This document shows positions 1-6,013 of a stretch of DNA of 10,210 nt, piece by piece. The stretch lies in NCBI GenBank assembly GCA_947489825.1, contig CANLFL010000019.1:1-10210 (forward strand), read 5' to 3'. How positions within the stretch are numbered: position 1 is the first letter of the stretch; every line of letters begins with the position of its first letter. The position numbers and the translations under genes were made by a program. The notes under the pieces were generated by a model. That model was not told the DNA's origin. It saw nothing but the letters and a program-made list of their open reading frames with translations, and ran no database searches. The stretch is from Candidatus Nanopelagicaceae bacterium. GTDB lineage: Bacteria; Actinomycetota; Actinomycetes; Nanopelagicales; Nanopelagicaceae.

Positions 1-158
1 ATATCGCGCAAGATGAAGAACGCACCAAAAGCGCCACCACCACCATACCTGCGGTAAAAGTTCGAATCTGGTTCTTCGTATCGAATTCGCTCCGAGCCTA
101 AATCTACAAAAGCAATGCGTCCCCAGTGCCCGCCACGATTTTTCTCGTTGTCCACCAC
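1..158 (-). CDS. Aldehyde:ferredoxin oxidoreductase-like protein, N-terminal fragment (cut by window edge)
   Basis: Only the first 52 codons lie in the window; the gene runs off the left edge. The translation begins at a GTG (156-158) preceded by GGAG eight bases upstream. It contains GRIAFVDLGSERIRYEE, then YRRYGGGGAFGAFFILRD. This is the layout of the N-terminal domain of the tungsten-pterin aldehyde:ferredoxin oxidoreductase family: a 'G+I..VDL..g.i..e' strand followed by a 'Y.GG+G.GA..l' glycine-rich turn, which in known members contacts the pterin. Members of this family oxidise aldehydes (or reduce acids) using a 4Fe-4S cluster and a tungsten or molybdenum pterin; the cluster cysteines would lie outside the window. 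It is divergent from the enolase-superfamily gene, so a shared pathway is possible. A second in-frame GTG follows the first immediately. The identification rests on about 40 residues and could shift to a distant homologue. Confidence 0.62.
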   Translation of the reverse strand, partial: MVDNEKNRGGHWGRIAFVDLGSERIRYEEPDSNFYRRYGGGGAFGAFFILRD

Positions 159-183
159 AAATTTAGCTCCGTATCATCTTTAA

Positions 184-189
184 ATTGTA
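184..189 (-). promoter_or_regulatory. Probable -10 box for the aldehyde oxidoreductase-like gene
   Basis: On the minus strand this reads TACAAT, five of six matches to TATAAT. It lies 25 bases before the GTG start at 158, leaving room for a short leader that carries the GGAG ribosome-binding site. No good -35 hexamer is seen at the usual spacing; TTGAAT lies 20 bases upstream. The call rests on position and the -10 match alone. Confidence 0.35.
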
Positions 190-363
190 AACAAATAGAA
201 CAATATAGGATTCAAGGTGTAGCTTCAATAGCACTCGGTATACGTATCTTGGGGTGTTTCCGACGGATTTTTTCCCGTGGTACTTTTGCTAGACATTATT
301 GACTATCTACCTCTCTGGTGCGGGTTGTAGATAAAGAGCATTGTAATTCCCTCGTTGCTTAAC

Positions 364-391
364 TCCTGCTTATAGGGGAACTCTTCTTTTT
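364..391 (+). repeat. 28-bp direct repeat, copy 1 (upstream of enolase-superfamily gene)
   Basis: This segment matches 1609-1636 at 25 of 28 positions. The shared core is GCTTATAGGG, two differing bases, then ACTCTTCTTTTT. It ends 50 bases before the ATG of the enolase-superfamily gene. Both copies lie in the same orientation as the genes they precede, and the similarity stops abruptly after the T-run. It may be a regulatory element shared by two promoters, or the edge of a duplicated or inserted segment. Confidence 0.7.
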
Positions 392-441
392 CTCTCGTAA
401 CCGAGGTAATCTCTTCTCCATCTAGGGGATGGGTGGTTTAC

Positions 442-1584
442 ATGAAAGTTACAGAGATTTCGTTCAAACCGTATACATACAAAATGCTTCGAGCGATCGG
501 TGATGTCAATCTTCCCGATGGAGTAAACGAAGGAATGGAACTCGCTGTCTTCGTACATACAGACGAAGGAGTGACGGGTTGTTCTGTCGGAGCGGGTAAC
601 GCGGCGCAAACACTTCCTATGCTCACTGATCTTGTAATTGGTACAGATCCTCGTTCTGTTCGCAGCACTTGGAATCGAATGACTGCGCGTGCCTTTAAAC
701 AAGGTAATCACGGCCCAATGGCAGCAGGAATTTCTGCGATCGATCGTGCACTCTGGGACGTGCGTGCCAAACTCCACGAAGTGCCACTCTGGAAAGAGTT
801 GGGTGGAGACGGAAAACCGGTTCGTGCTTACGCGAGTGGTTTAGATTCTCCTCTCAGTGATGAAGAGCTGTACAAGTTTTACGCCGGACTTGCAGCGAAG
901 GGCGTTACTGCAGGAAAACTCAAAGTAGGTCGCGACGCTGATGAAGATGAGCGACGTGTTCGCGTGATGATTGATGCACTCAGTTCTCATGGTGGTCGTG
1001 CACAGTTAATTATTGATGCCAATGAGTTTTGGACGCCAAAGCAAGCAATCCAAAGAATTGCACGGTTAGAAAAACACTTTGACTTTCTCTGGGTTGAAGA
1101 ACCGACTCCTAGAGGCGATTTCGAAGGACTTCGTCGCGTCTCTGAAGGTGTTCGTGCTCCGATTGCAACTGGAGAGAACTTCACCGATCCACAGCAGTTC
1201 GTCCCGCTGTTTCAGCATGGAGTCGGAGATGTCATCCAAATAGCTTCGCACGTTTCAGGTTTTACAGGCGGGGGGATTGTGGCAGATATGGCTACTGCTT
1301 TCGATCGTCCTGTTGTTACTGGCCCTGATGTCGGAAATAGCTTTGCGCACATCTCATCAACGTGGAAGCACCATGTCATGATGGAAGTTTTCGAAATGGG
1401 CCGAGAGGCTCCACTCATCAATCCGATGCAGATTGAGGATGGATGTATCGTTCTTAACAACACTCCTGGTGCCGGAATCGAATTTGATGAAAAGTATCTA
1501 GCGATTCATGGGCCATCTACTAAGCCGATGAAGATGCTGGCATCGGTCTACGGACGGGCAGAAGATGCGGGTCTCGTTGGCTGA
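442..1584 (+). CDS. Enolase-superfamily (mandelate racemase / muconate lactonizing-type) protein
   Basis: A 380-residue protein with the two-part fold of the enolase superfamily: an N-terminal capping domain (about 1-125) and a barrel carrying the metal site. The barrel has K159-L-K161 (the KxK acid/base motif), the metal ligands D192 (IIDANEFW), E219/E220 (WVEEP) and E245 (ATGEN). Family members abstract a proton next to a carboxylate with Mg2+ and are typically racemases, cycloisomerases or sugar-acid dehydratases. The Asp and His of the usual mandelate-racemase dyad are not evident: the segment after VIQI reads ASHVSGF, and the position expected for the His reads VVTGPDVG. The substrate therefore cannot be inferred. 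I chose ATG 442, giving the usual MKVTEI-type start, with GGGTGG (431-436) five bases upstream; an in-frame GTG at 433 is the alternative. It is divergent from the aldehyde oxidoreductase-like gene. Confidence 0.85.
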   Translation: MKVTEISFKPYTYKMLRAIGDVNLPDGVNEGMELAVFVHTDEGVTGCSVGAGNAAQTLPMLTDLVIGTDPRSVRSTWNRMTARAFKQGNHGPMAAGISAIDRALWDVRAKLHEVPLWKELGGDGKPVRAYASGLDSPLSDEELYKFYAGLAAKGVTAGKLKVGRDADEDERRVRVMIDALSSHGGRAQLIIDANEFWTPKQAIQRIARLEKHFDFLWVEEPTPRGDFEGLRRVSEGVRAPIATGENFTDPQQFVPLFQHGVGDVIQIASHVSGFTGGGIVADMATAFDRPVVTGPDVGNSFAHISSTWKHHVMMEVFEMGREAPLINPMQIEDGCIVLNNTPGAGIEFDEKYLAIHGPSTKPMKMLASVYGRAEDAGLVG

Positions 1585-1593
1585 TCGGAGAAA

Positions 1594-1611
1594 GATAAAT
1601 CCGATAAATCC
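1594..1611 (+). repeat. Two tandem copies of a 9-bp unit
   Basis: GATAAATCC occurs twice head to tail (1594-1602 and 1603-1611), just after the stop of the enolase-superfamily gene and running into the second copy of the 28-bp repeat. With only two copies it could be a chance slippage product or a two-site operator; nothing further supports either. Confidence 0.5.
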
Positions 1612-1636
1612 GGCTTATAGGGCGACTCTTCTTTTT
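1609..1636 (+). repeat. 28-bp direct repeat, copy 2 (downstream of enolase-superfamily gene)
   Basis: This is the partner of 364-391, with 25 of 28 identical positions and the same orientation. It starts 24 bases after the stop of the enolase-superfamily gene and ends 128 bases before the likely ATG of the CBS-domain gene. The two copies bracket the enolase-superfamily gene exactly, with no other gene between them. Confidence 0.7.
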
Positions 1637-1764
1637 AAAGGTGTGCTGCCACTTGGTTAAATACAGGTTCGCCGTAGGCACGATAGAAAAATACTGTACT
1701 CAGGCTATTGTCTTAGGAAACCCGCAAGAGCATTATGGAGCCACCCTATCGAGTGAGGTCGACC

Positions 1765-2196
1765 ATGAAGGTAAGCACAATAATCTTAGGTAAACGTGTA
1801 GAGACTATTTCTGCAAGCGCAAGCATTCACGATCTGGTTAATTCACTCAATTCACACCATGTTGGCGCCTTAGTCGTTTCAAGTGATGGGAAGAATATCG
1901 ATGGAATTGTCTCTGAACGAGACATTGTTCGCGCTATGCCAGGCAAACTTGATCAACTGGTTGAAATGCATGTGCGCGACATCATGACTGTGGGAGTCCA
2001 CACCTGTACACCAGAATCAACGATCGCAGAATTGATGACCATGATGACCGAACTCCGTATTCGCCACGTCCCAGTCGTCGATGACTCAGGGTTGCTCCTA
2101 TCAATAGTTTCTATTGGTGATGTTGTAAAAAATCACGTAAGCGAACTAGATTCTGAGCGCCAGGCGCTTAAAGATTACCTAGCAACTGCGACTTAA
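1765..2196 (+). CDS. Stand-alone twin CBS-domain protein
   Basis: A 143-residue cytosolic protein made almost entirely of two CBS motifs: CBS1 about residues 8-58 (ending GIVSERDIVR) and CBS2 about 72-122 (ending SIVSIGDVVK). Each motif ends with the S-x-x-D pattern (S50-D53 and S116-D119) that in CBS pairs binds the ribose and phosphate of adenine nucleotides such as AMP, ATP or NAD(H). Such proteins usually sense cellular energy state and act on a partner, but no partner can be inferred here. I chose ATG 1765 because MKVSTIIL is the usual family start and GAGGT sits five bases upstream; an in-frame ATG at 1735 would add ten residues without family similarity. The gene stands alone, with 180 non-coding bases upstream that contain the second 28-bp repeat. 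Confidence 0.9.
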   Translation: MKVSTIILGKRVETISASASIHDLVNSLNSHHVGALVVSSDGKNIDGIVSERDIVRAMPGKLDQLVEMHVRDIMTVGVHTCTPESTIAELMTMMTELRIRHVPVVDDSGLLLSIVSIGDVVKNHVSELDSERQALKDYLATAT

Positions 2197-2266
2197 TCTA
2201 CGGTCTTATTCACCCCCGAACCATATTTCAAAAGTTGTCATACGGGTAGTGGGTAGAGCCTTATGC

Positions 2267-2272
2267 AATAAT
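2267..2272 (+). promoter_or_regulatory. -10 box placed for a leaderless SDR transcript
   Basis: AATAAT (five of six matches to TATAAT) ends seven bases before the ATG at 2280. Transcription would therefore begin at or next to the start codon. No Shine-Dalgarno sequence is visible ahead of this ATG, which fits a leaderless mRNA. There is no clear -35 hexamer. Confidence 0.4.
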
Positions 2273-2279
2273 TCGAACC

Positions 2280-3314
2280 ATGAAAAACGTCCTCATTACA
2301 GGTGCAAGTGGATATATTGGTAAGCACGTCACCCTGCAGTTACTCAATCAGGGATACACGGTTCGAGCCTCAGTGCGAAATCTGGCAAAGTCGGCAGGAG
2401 TTCGGGATGCAGTCTTGCCTCATCTACTAGATTCATCGAATCTAGATTCTCGTTTAACTTTCGTTGAACTCAACCTAGAGAAAGACTCTGGTTGGGATGC
2501 AGCCCTTCACGGCATCGATGTTCTGATGCATACCGCATCTCCGTTTCCACTTTCCTCACCTAAAGATGAGAATGAACTCATTCGCCCAGCAGTAGAGGGA
2601 ACACTTCGCGCTCTAAAGGCCGCCAAGATTTCTGGCGTAAAGCGCGTGATCTTGACTTCATCCATGGCTGCAATTTATGGACGTGAATTACCAGCCGGCG
2701 CAGCTGAGTATGATGAAACAATGTGGACAGATGTCACGCATCCCGTTGGAAGTGGGGCATATACAAAATCCAAGACTTTGGCAGAGAAAGCGGCTTGGGA
2801 TTTCATCAAGAGTGATGCGCCAGAGATCGCACTCACGACAATCAACCCAGTACTTGTTCTTGGCGCACCACTTGATAAGAATTTTGGATCATCGATTTCG
2901 CTTGTGGAGCGAATTCTCAAGGGCAGCGATCCGATGCTTCCTGATCTGAAATTTGCAATTGTCGATGTGAGAGATGTTGCCAAAATGCACGTTGACGCGA
3001 TTAAGAATAATGAGACTAAGGGCGAGAGAATCCTTTCTTCATCTGAGACTAAGTCATTCGTTGAAATTGCTAAATACCTCAAGTCGATCTATCCAAAGAG
3101 TAAAGTCAAGACTGCTCAGGCACCTACGCCTTTGATTAAATTCCTTGCGATCTTTGACGGCACAATTAAAACAATTTTGCCGCAACTTGGTAAACCAATG
3201 GCAATTAGTAACGCAAAAGCCAAGCGCTTGATGGGTATGAGCTTCATTCCTGCCGAAGTTATTTTGCGAGATTCTGCCGACTATCTAATCAAAAATGGAT
3301 TTATCAAGAGTTAG
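2280..3314 (+). CDS. NAD(P)-dependent extended SDR, dihydroflavonol-reductase-like aldehyde/ketone reductase
   Basis: A 344-residue extended short-chain dehydrogenase/reductase. The N-terminal Rossmann fold shows GASGYIGKH (residues 8-16, the GxxGxxG nucleotide loop), HTASP at 84-88, the catalytic Ser in ILTSSMAA (S127/S128) and the catalytic Y161-T-K-S-K165. SVRN after the second strand, with basic residues, suggests NADPH. The C-terminal half, including the NAKAKRLMGM segment, matches the dihydroflavonol-4-reductase / cinnamoyl-CoA-reductase-like branch. In bacteria these proteins commonly reduce aldehydes or ketones, often with unknown natural substrate. No signal peptide or membrane segment is seen, so it is cytosolic. 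It is convergent with the following phosphodiesterase gene, with only 17 bases between stop codons and no hairpin terminator there. The start is the first ATG; see the -10 box at 2267-2272. Confidence 0.9.
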   Translation: MKNVLITGASGYIGKHVTLQLLNQGYTVRASVRNLAKSAGVRDAVLPHLLDSSNLDSRLTFVELNLEKDSGWDAALHGIDVLMHTASPFPLSSPKDENELIRPAVEGTLRALKAAKISGVKRVILTSSMAAIYGRELPAGAAEYDETMWTDVTHPVGSGAYTKSKTLAEKAAWDFIKSDAPEIALTTINPVLVLGAPLDKNFGSSISLVERILKGSDPMLPDLKFAIVDVRDVAKMHVDAIKNNETKGERILSSSETKSFVEIAKYLKSIYPKSKVKTAQAPTPLIKFLAIFDGTIKTILPQLGKPMAISNAKAKRLMGMSFIPAEVILRDSADYLIKNGFIKS

Positions 3315-3331
3315 CCTTGCATGATTTGGGG

Positions 3332-4015
3332 CTAACGAAGTTCGGGATAGGTATCTGTGACCACTCCGTGAACGCCCAATTCAATGAGCTTACGAGCAGC
3401 CTCTGCATCATTTATCGTCCATACAAAGATGGCGATATCTCTGGAACGGCAGCGTCTGATGAAACCCAGAGTACAGATGGGAATTCCTTTAAATTTCATA
3501 GGAACCATCGCATAGAGTTTTTTGGATTCTTCCCACTTGATAAAGCGATCAAGGCCAAATACAAGAGCGAGGGTTTCAAGAGGAGTGAGAGCAGTTCTCA
3601 CGGTCGGGTGGGCCTGGCGAAAACTTTGGACTCTCTTCGATGAAAATGAGCCCACAACAAAGTTTTCTGCATGTCGACCGTGCATCCATTCGATAAATGG
3701 ATCCAGCGTGTTATCAGATTTGATATCGATAGAAATATGAGCATCGGGAAACCGAATAACGAGCTCTTCAAGTGTGCACCATGGATGTTGCCCAAGAATT
3801 GGGAATTCCTGCAATTGCTCAAAAGTCAACGAAGAAATTTCGTGATCTATCTCTGTGAGTCGTTCAATAGATGGGTCATGAGCTAAAACTAAGTAACCAT
3901 CTAACGTCGCGTGGATATCTGTTTCAAAGTGAGTGATTCCATCTTCCCAGGCAGCTTCGAAAGCTTTTAAAGTATTTTCAGGACCAGGGTGTCCGCGATG
4001 AGACCAAATTATCAA
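3332..4015 (-). CDS. Glycerophosphodiester phosphodiesterase (GlpQ/UgpQ type, cytosolic)
   Basis: A 227-residue protein covering the whole GDPD barrel. Visible family signatures are H6-R7-G8, E13-N14-T15, E31-T-D33 and H46-D47 (AHDPS), D97-x-K99 (ISIDIK, usually E-x-K) and the C-terminal FVWTIND and GVHGVVTDTYPEL segments. The enzyme hydrolyses glycerophosphodiesters, the deacylated backbones of phospholipids, to glycerol-3-phosphate and an alcohol. No signal peptide is present, so it resembles the short cytosolic UgpQ forms rather than secreted GlpQ. The usual Glu in the E-x-K motif is Asp, a mild substitution. It follows the HAD phosphatase by 15 bases on the same strand, so the two are probably co-transcribed. 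In Streptomyces, glpQ genes belong to the PhoP phosphate-starvation regulon, and a PHO-box-like site lies upstream of this pair. Confidence 0.93.
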   Translation of the reverse strand: MIIWSHRGHPGPENTLKAFEAAWEDGITHFETDIHATLDGYLVLAHDPSIERLTEIDHEISSLTFEQLQEFPILGQHPWCTLEELVIRFPDAHISIDIKSDNTLDPFIEWMHGRHAENFVVGSFSSKRVQSFRQAHPTVRTALTPLETLALVFGLDRFIKWEESKKLYAMVPMKFKGIPICTLGFIRRCRSRDIAIFVWTINDAEAARKLIELGVHGVVTDTYPELR

Positions 4016-4030
4016 GCAAAGTCTCCTAAT

Positions 4031-4705
4031 CTAATGTGTGAGAATTGGCCAGCGGTTCTTGAGCGCTACATTCTCTAGATGTTTGTTGGGATTAACAATA
4101 AACGGATTTCCCACTGAAACCAATAAAGGAAGATCATTGATGGAATCGCTATAGGCGAAGGAAGTCCGAAGATCGTAATCTCGAGTGGCTGCTAGCGCTC
4201 TCACAGCGTGAGCCTTATTGATTCCGTGCATCGTGCCTCCAGGAAGGTTCCCAGAGTAATTTCCCTGAACAACTTCACCCGTTGTTGCAACTGCGCCAGT
4301 CATATTCAATTTGTTGGCAACAATGGATGCGATTTCGATGGGGGAAGCACTGACGATCCATGTGTCGTGGCCAATTGTTTGGTGTTCTTCAACGCGCCGC
4401 TTCATGCCGGGAAACATCTTCTTTGGTAGAAATTCATGGACAATTTCTTCACATAACTCTGAGATCAAGAGCTGAGATTTCCCTCGCGCAAAGTCCAAAA
4501 TCTTTTTCGTGGCATACCCCATCACCGTCAGGCTCTCTTCCTTGCAGCGGCGAAAACGGTAGTTGTCTAAGGCAAAGCGTGCGATCTGGCGGCGCTGGAG
4601 AATTCCAGACTTTGAGAGTCCTCGGACAAAGTAATAAATAGATGAGCCATCGATGAGGGTGTTATCTAGATCGAAGAATGCTGCCCGTTCGACTCTCTCG
4701 CTCAT
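4031..4705 (-). CDS. HAD-superfamily subfamily IB phosphatase (SerB-like, TIGR01490 type)
   Basis: A 224-residue HAD hydrolase with all four motifs: D12-x-D14 in FFDLDNTL (D12 is the nucleophile), S119 in WIVSAS, K164 in GINKAHAV, and D187/D191 in YSDSINDLPLL. The C-terminal VNPNKHLENVALKNRWPIL segment is typical of the IB group related to phosphoserine phosphatase that is common in actinobacteria. It should hydrolyse a small phosphate monoester, but the substrate cannot be read from sequence. Its position directly upstream of the phosphodiesterase makes a phospholipid-derived phosphate, such as glycerol-3-phosphate, a reasonable guess and no more. The ATG at 4705 has no Shine-Dalgarno sequence. 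A PHO-box-like site begins about 40 bases before this start and points toward it. Confidence 0.9.
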   Translation of the reverse strand: MSERVERAAFFDLDNTLIDGSSIYYFVRGLSKSGILQRRQIARFALDNYRFRRCKEESLTVMGYATKKILDFARGKSQLLISELCEEIVHEFLPKKMFPGMKRRVEEHQTIGHDTWIVSASPIEIASIVANKLNMTGAVATTGEVVQGNYSGNLPGGTMHGINKAHAVRALAATRDYDLRTSFAYSDSINDLPLLVSVGNPFIVNPNKHLENVALKNRWPILTH

Positions 4706-4745
4706 GAATTAAAGGGTGACATAGAACTTCGCCAAAGAGCCTCAT

Positions 4746-4767
4746 CACAAGTTAACGCTAGGTGAAC
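4746..4767 (-). promoter_or_regulatory. Candidate PHO box: two 11-nt direct repeat units
   Basis: Read on the minus strand, the two adjacent units are GTTCACCTAGC (4767-4757) and GTTAACTTGTG (4756-4746). Against the streptomycete PhoP repeat consensus as I recall it (G[GT]TCAYYYR[GC]G), the first matches ten and the second nine of eleven positions. A weaker third unit, CTTAAGATTCC, lies directly upstream in register. The orientation and distance (41 bases from 4746 to the ATG) suit activation of the HAD/GDPD pair. An isolated half-site, GTTCAACTGCC at 4804-4814 on the plus strand, faces the mgtA operon. Confidence 0.5.
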
Positions 4768-4852
4768 GGAATCTTAAGGATTTTTCGAAAAACTAGGCGA
4801 AAGGTTCAACTGCCATTATCGGAAGATTAATAGCTTGGGCACTTCCACCCCG

Positions 4853-4858
4853 TATAAA
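4853..4858 (+). promoter_or_regulatory. -10 box placed for a leaderless mgtA operon transcript
   Basis: TATAAA is followed by six bases and the ATG at 4865, which would put the transcription start at or next to the A of the start codon. No Shine-Dalgarno sequence precedes this ATG. No clear -35 hexamer is present at normal spacing, so an activator may be needed. Confidence 0.5.
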
Positions 4859-4864
4859 GTAACC

Positions 4865-6013
4865 ATGAGAATCTTGATATCTGCAGAATCTTTTCTGCCG
4901 CGCTCGAATGGAGTCACAAACTCTGTTCTGCATGCTGCGAGATATCTCCACAATCAAGGTCACACCGTTCGAATTATTGCACCCGGAGTAGGGCCAGATT
5001 CAGTTGACGGAGTTGAAATTACGAGAGTGCCCGCTCTGGCACTTCACTCCTTTGCACAAGTGGATATTCCAAGTATCTCAACCAGAACCGTAATGAATCT
5101 CATTCGCGATTTCTCACCTGACATTATTCACCTTGCTTCACCATTTCTCCTTGGCGAGCAGGTTCGAAAGTGTGCAGTCATGTACGACATTCCCGTCGTA
5201 GCCAACTTCCAGACAGATGTCTCTGGGTTTATTAACTTTTATCGACTCACTACTGCAAAGAATCTTGTTGAAAGACGACTCAAGAAGATCCATGCAGGCT
5301 CAACAATCACTCTTGCCCCATCAACTGATTCTGAAAACTATCTCAAAGCCCTAGGAATAGAAAATATTCATCGTTGGGGTCGAGGTGTAGATCTCAAACA
5401 ATTCCATCCAAAGTGGAGATCTAAAACTCTTCGCAAGAGTTGGGGCGCTGATTCGCAAACATGCGTGATCGGATTTGTTGGCCGTTTAGCACCGGAGAAG
5501 CAGGTGCACAAACTTGCAAACCTCAGTGACATAGGCGAGCTTACTGGTAAGAAAGTTGTGCAGGTAATCGTGGGAGATGGACCATCAAGAGCGATGTTGG
5601 AGAAAGCTCTACCGAGTGCAATATTCCTGGGACATCAGAGCGGTGAAGCCTTAAGCAAAGCTATGGCTTCAATGGACCTTCTCGTTACTACTGGCGAAAA
5701 CGAAACTTTCTGCCAAGTTATCCAAGAAGCAATGGCGGCGGGGCTACCTGTTATTGCACCTGAAATCGGTGGGCCTCGTGATCTGATCACACCGGGTCAC
5801 AATGGACTCTTCTACACACCAGGTGATGATTTTCATATTCGTAAACGAGTTCTCACCCTAGTTAATTTCGAAGATATGCGTTTAGAGATGGGGCGGAATG
5901 CATTCGCCACAGTCCAAACTCGGACGTGGAGCGCCGTCTGCTCTGAGCTTCTCGCTCTCTATACAAACGTTCTTGAAACTCGTAAGGGTCAGCAACAAGG
6001 ACATGCATCATGA
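4865..6013 (+). CDS. mgtA: MgtA-like GDP-mannose-dependent alpha-mannosyltransferase (GT4)
   Basis: A 382-residue GT-B glycosyltransferase. The N-terminal acceptor domain opens with ILISAESFLPRSNGVTNSV and contains HLASPFLLG (89-97) and FQTDVSGF (115-122). The C-terminal nucleotide-sugar domain has GFVGRLAPEK (203-212), VGDGP (236-240), the E280-to-E288 EX7E motif in ETFCQVIQE, and GLPVIAPEIGGPRDLITPG (293-311). These blocks agree closely with Mycobacterium tuberculosis MgtA (Rv0557) as I remember it. Corynebacterial MgtA adds mannose to a glucuronosyl-diacylglycerol, making a glycolipid that can anchor a lipomannan-like polymer; the protein acts at the inner membrane face. The related PimB' is the main alternative. 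It is first in a three-gene operon and overlaps the next gene by ATGA. I chose ATG 4865 over an in-frame TTG at 4835 because of the family start and the -10 box just upstream. Confidence 0.85.
   Translation: MRILISAESFLPRSNGVTNSVLHAARYLHNQGHTVRIIAPGVGPDSVDGVEITRVPALALHSFAQVDIPSISTRTVMNLIRDFSPDIIHLASPFLLGEQVRKCAVMYDIPVVANFQTDVSGFINFYRLTTAKNLVERRLKKIHAGSTITLAPSTDSENYLKALGIENIHRWGRGVDLKQFHPKWRSKTLRKSWGADSQTCVIGFVGRLAPEKQVHKLANLSDIGELTGKKVVQVIVGDGPSRAMLEKALPSAIFLGHQSGEALSKAMASMDLLVTTGENETFCQVIQEAMAAGLPVIAPEIGGPRDLITPGHNGLFYTPGDDFHIRKRVLTLVNFEDMRLEMGRNAFATVQTRTWSAVCSELLALYTNVLETRKGQQQGHAS

Noticed and set aside
299..347. TTGACT (299-304) and TGTAAT (342-347) as a -35/-10 promoter pair for the enolase-superfamily gene.
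   Set aside because: The spacing of 37 bases is far too long for one promoter; TGTAAT alone might be a -10 box, but nothing else supports it.
382..391. T-runs at the ends of both 28-bp repeats as intrinsic terminators.
   Set aside because: No GC-rich hairpin precedes either run, and the first copy lies upstream of a gene, not after one.
370..777. Minus-strand open frame of 135 codons across the start of the enolase-superfamily gene.
   Set aside because: The translation is rich in Arg, Cys, His and Ser with no domain pattern; it is a shadow of the real gene on the plus strand.
1594..1611. Tandem GATAAATCC copies as the edge of a CRISPR or longer satellite.
   Set aside because: There are only two units, no spacers, and no further copies nearby.
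4751..4767. GTTAAC...GTGAAC looks like an imperfect inverted repeat (dimeric operator).
   Set aside because: The arms match imperfectly and the same bases are better described as two 11-nt direct repeats on the minus strand, which fit a known regulator class.
4835..4864. Upstream TTG start for the mgtA-like gene.
   Set aside because: The added residues are not family-like, the TTG has no ribosome-binding site, and a -10 box lies between it and ATG 4865.
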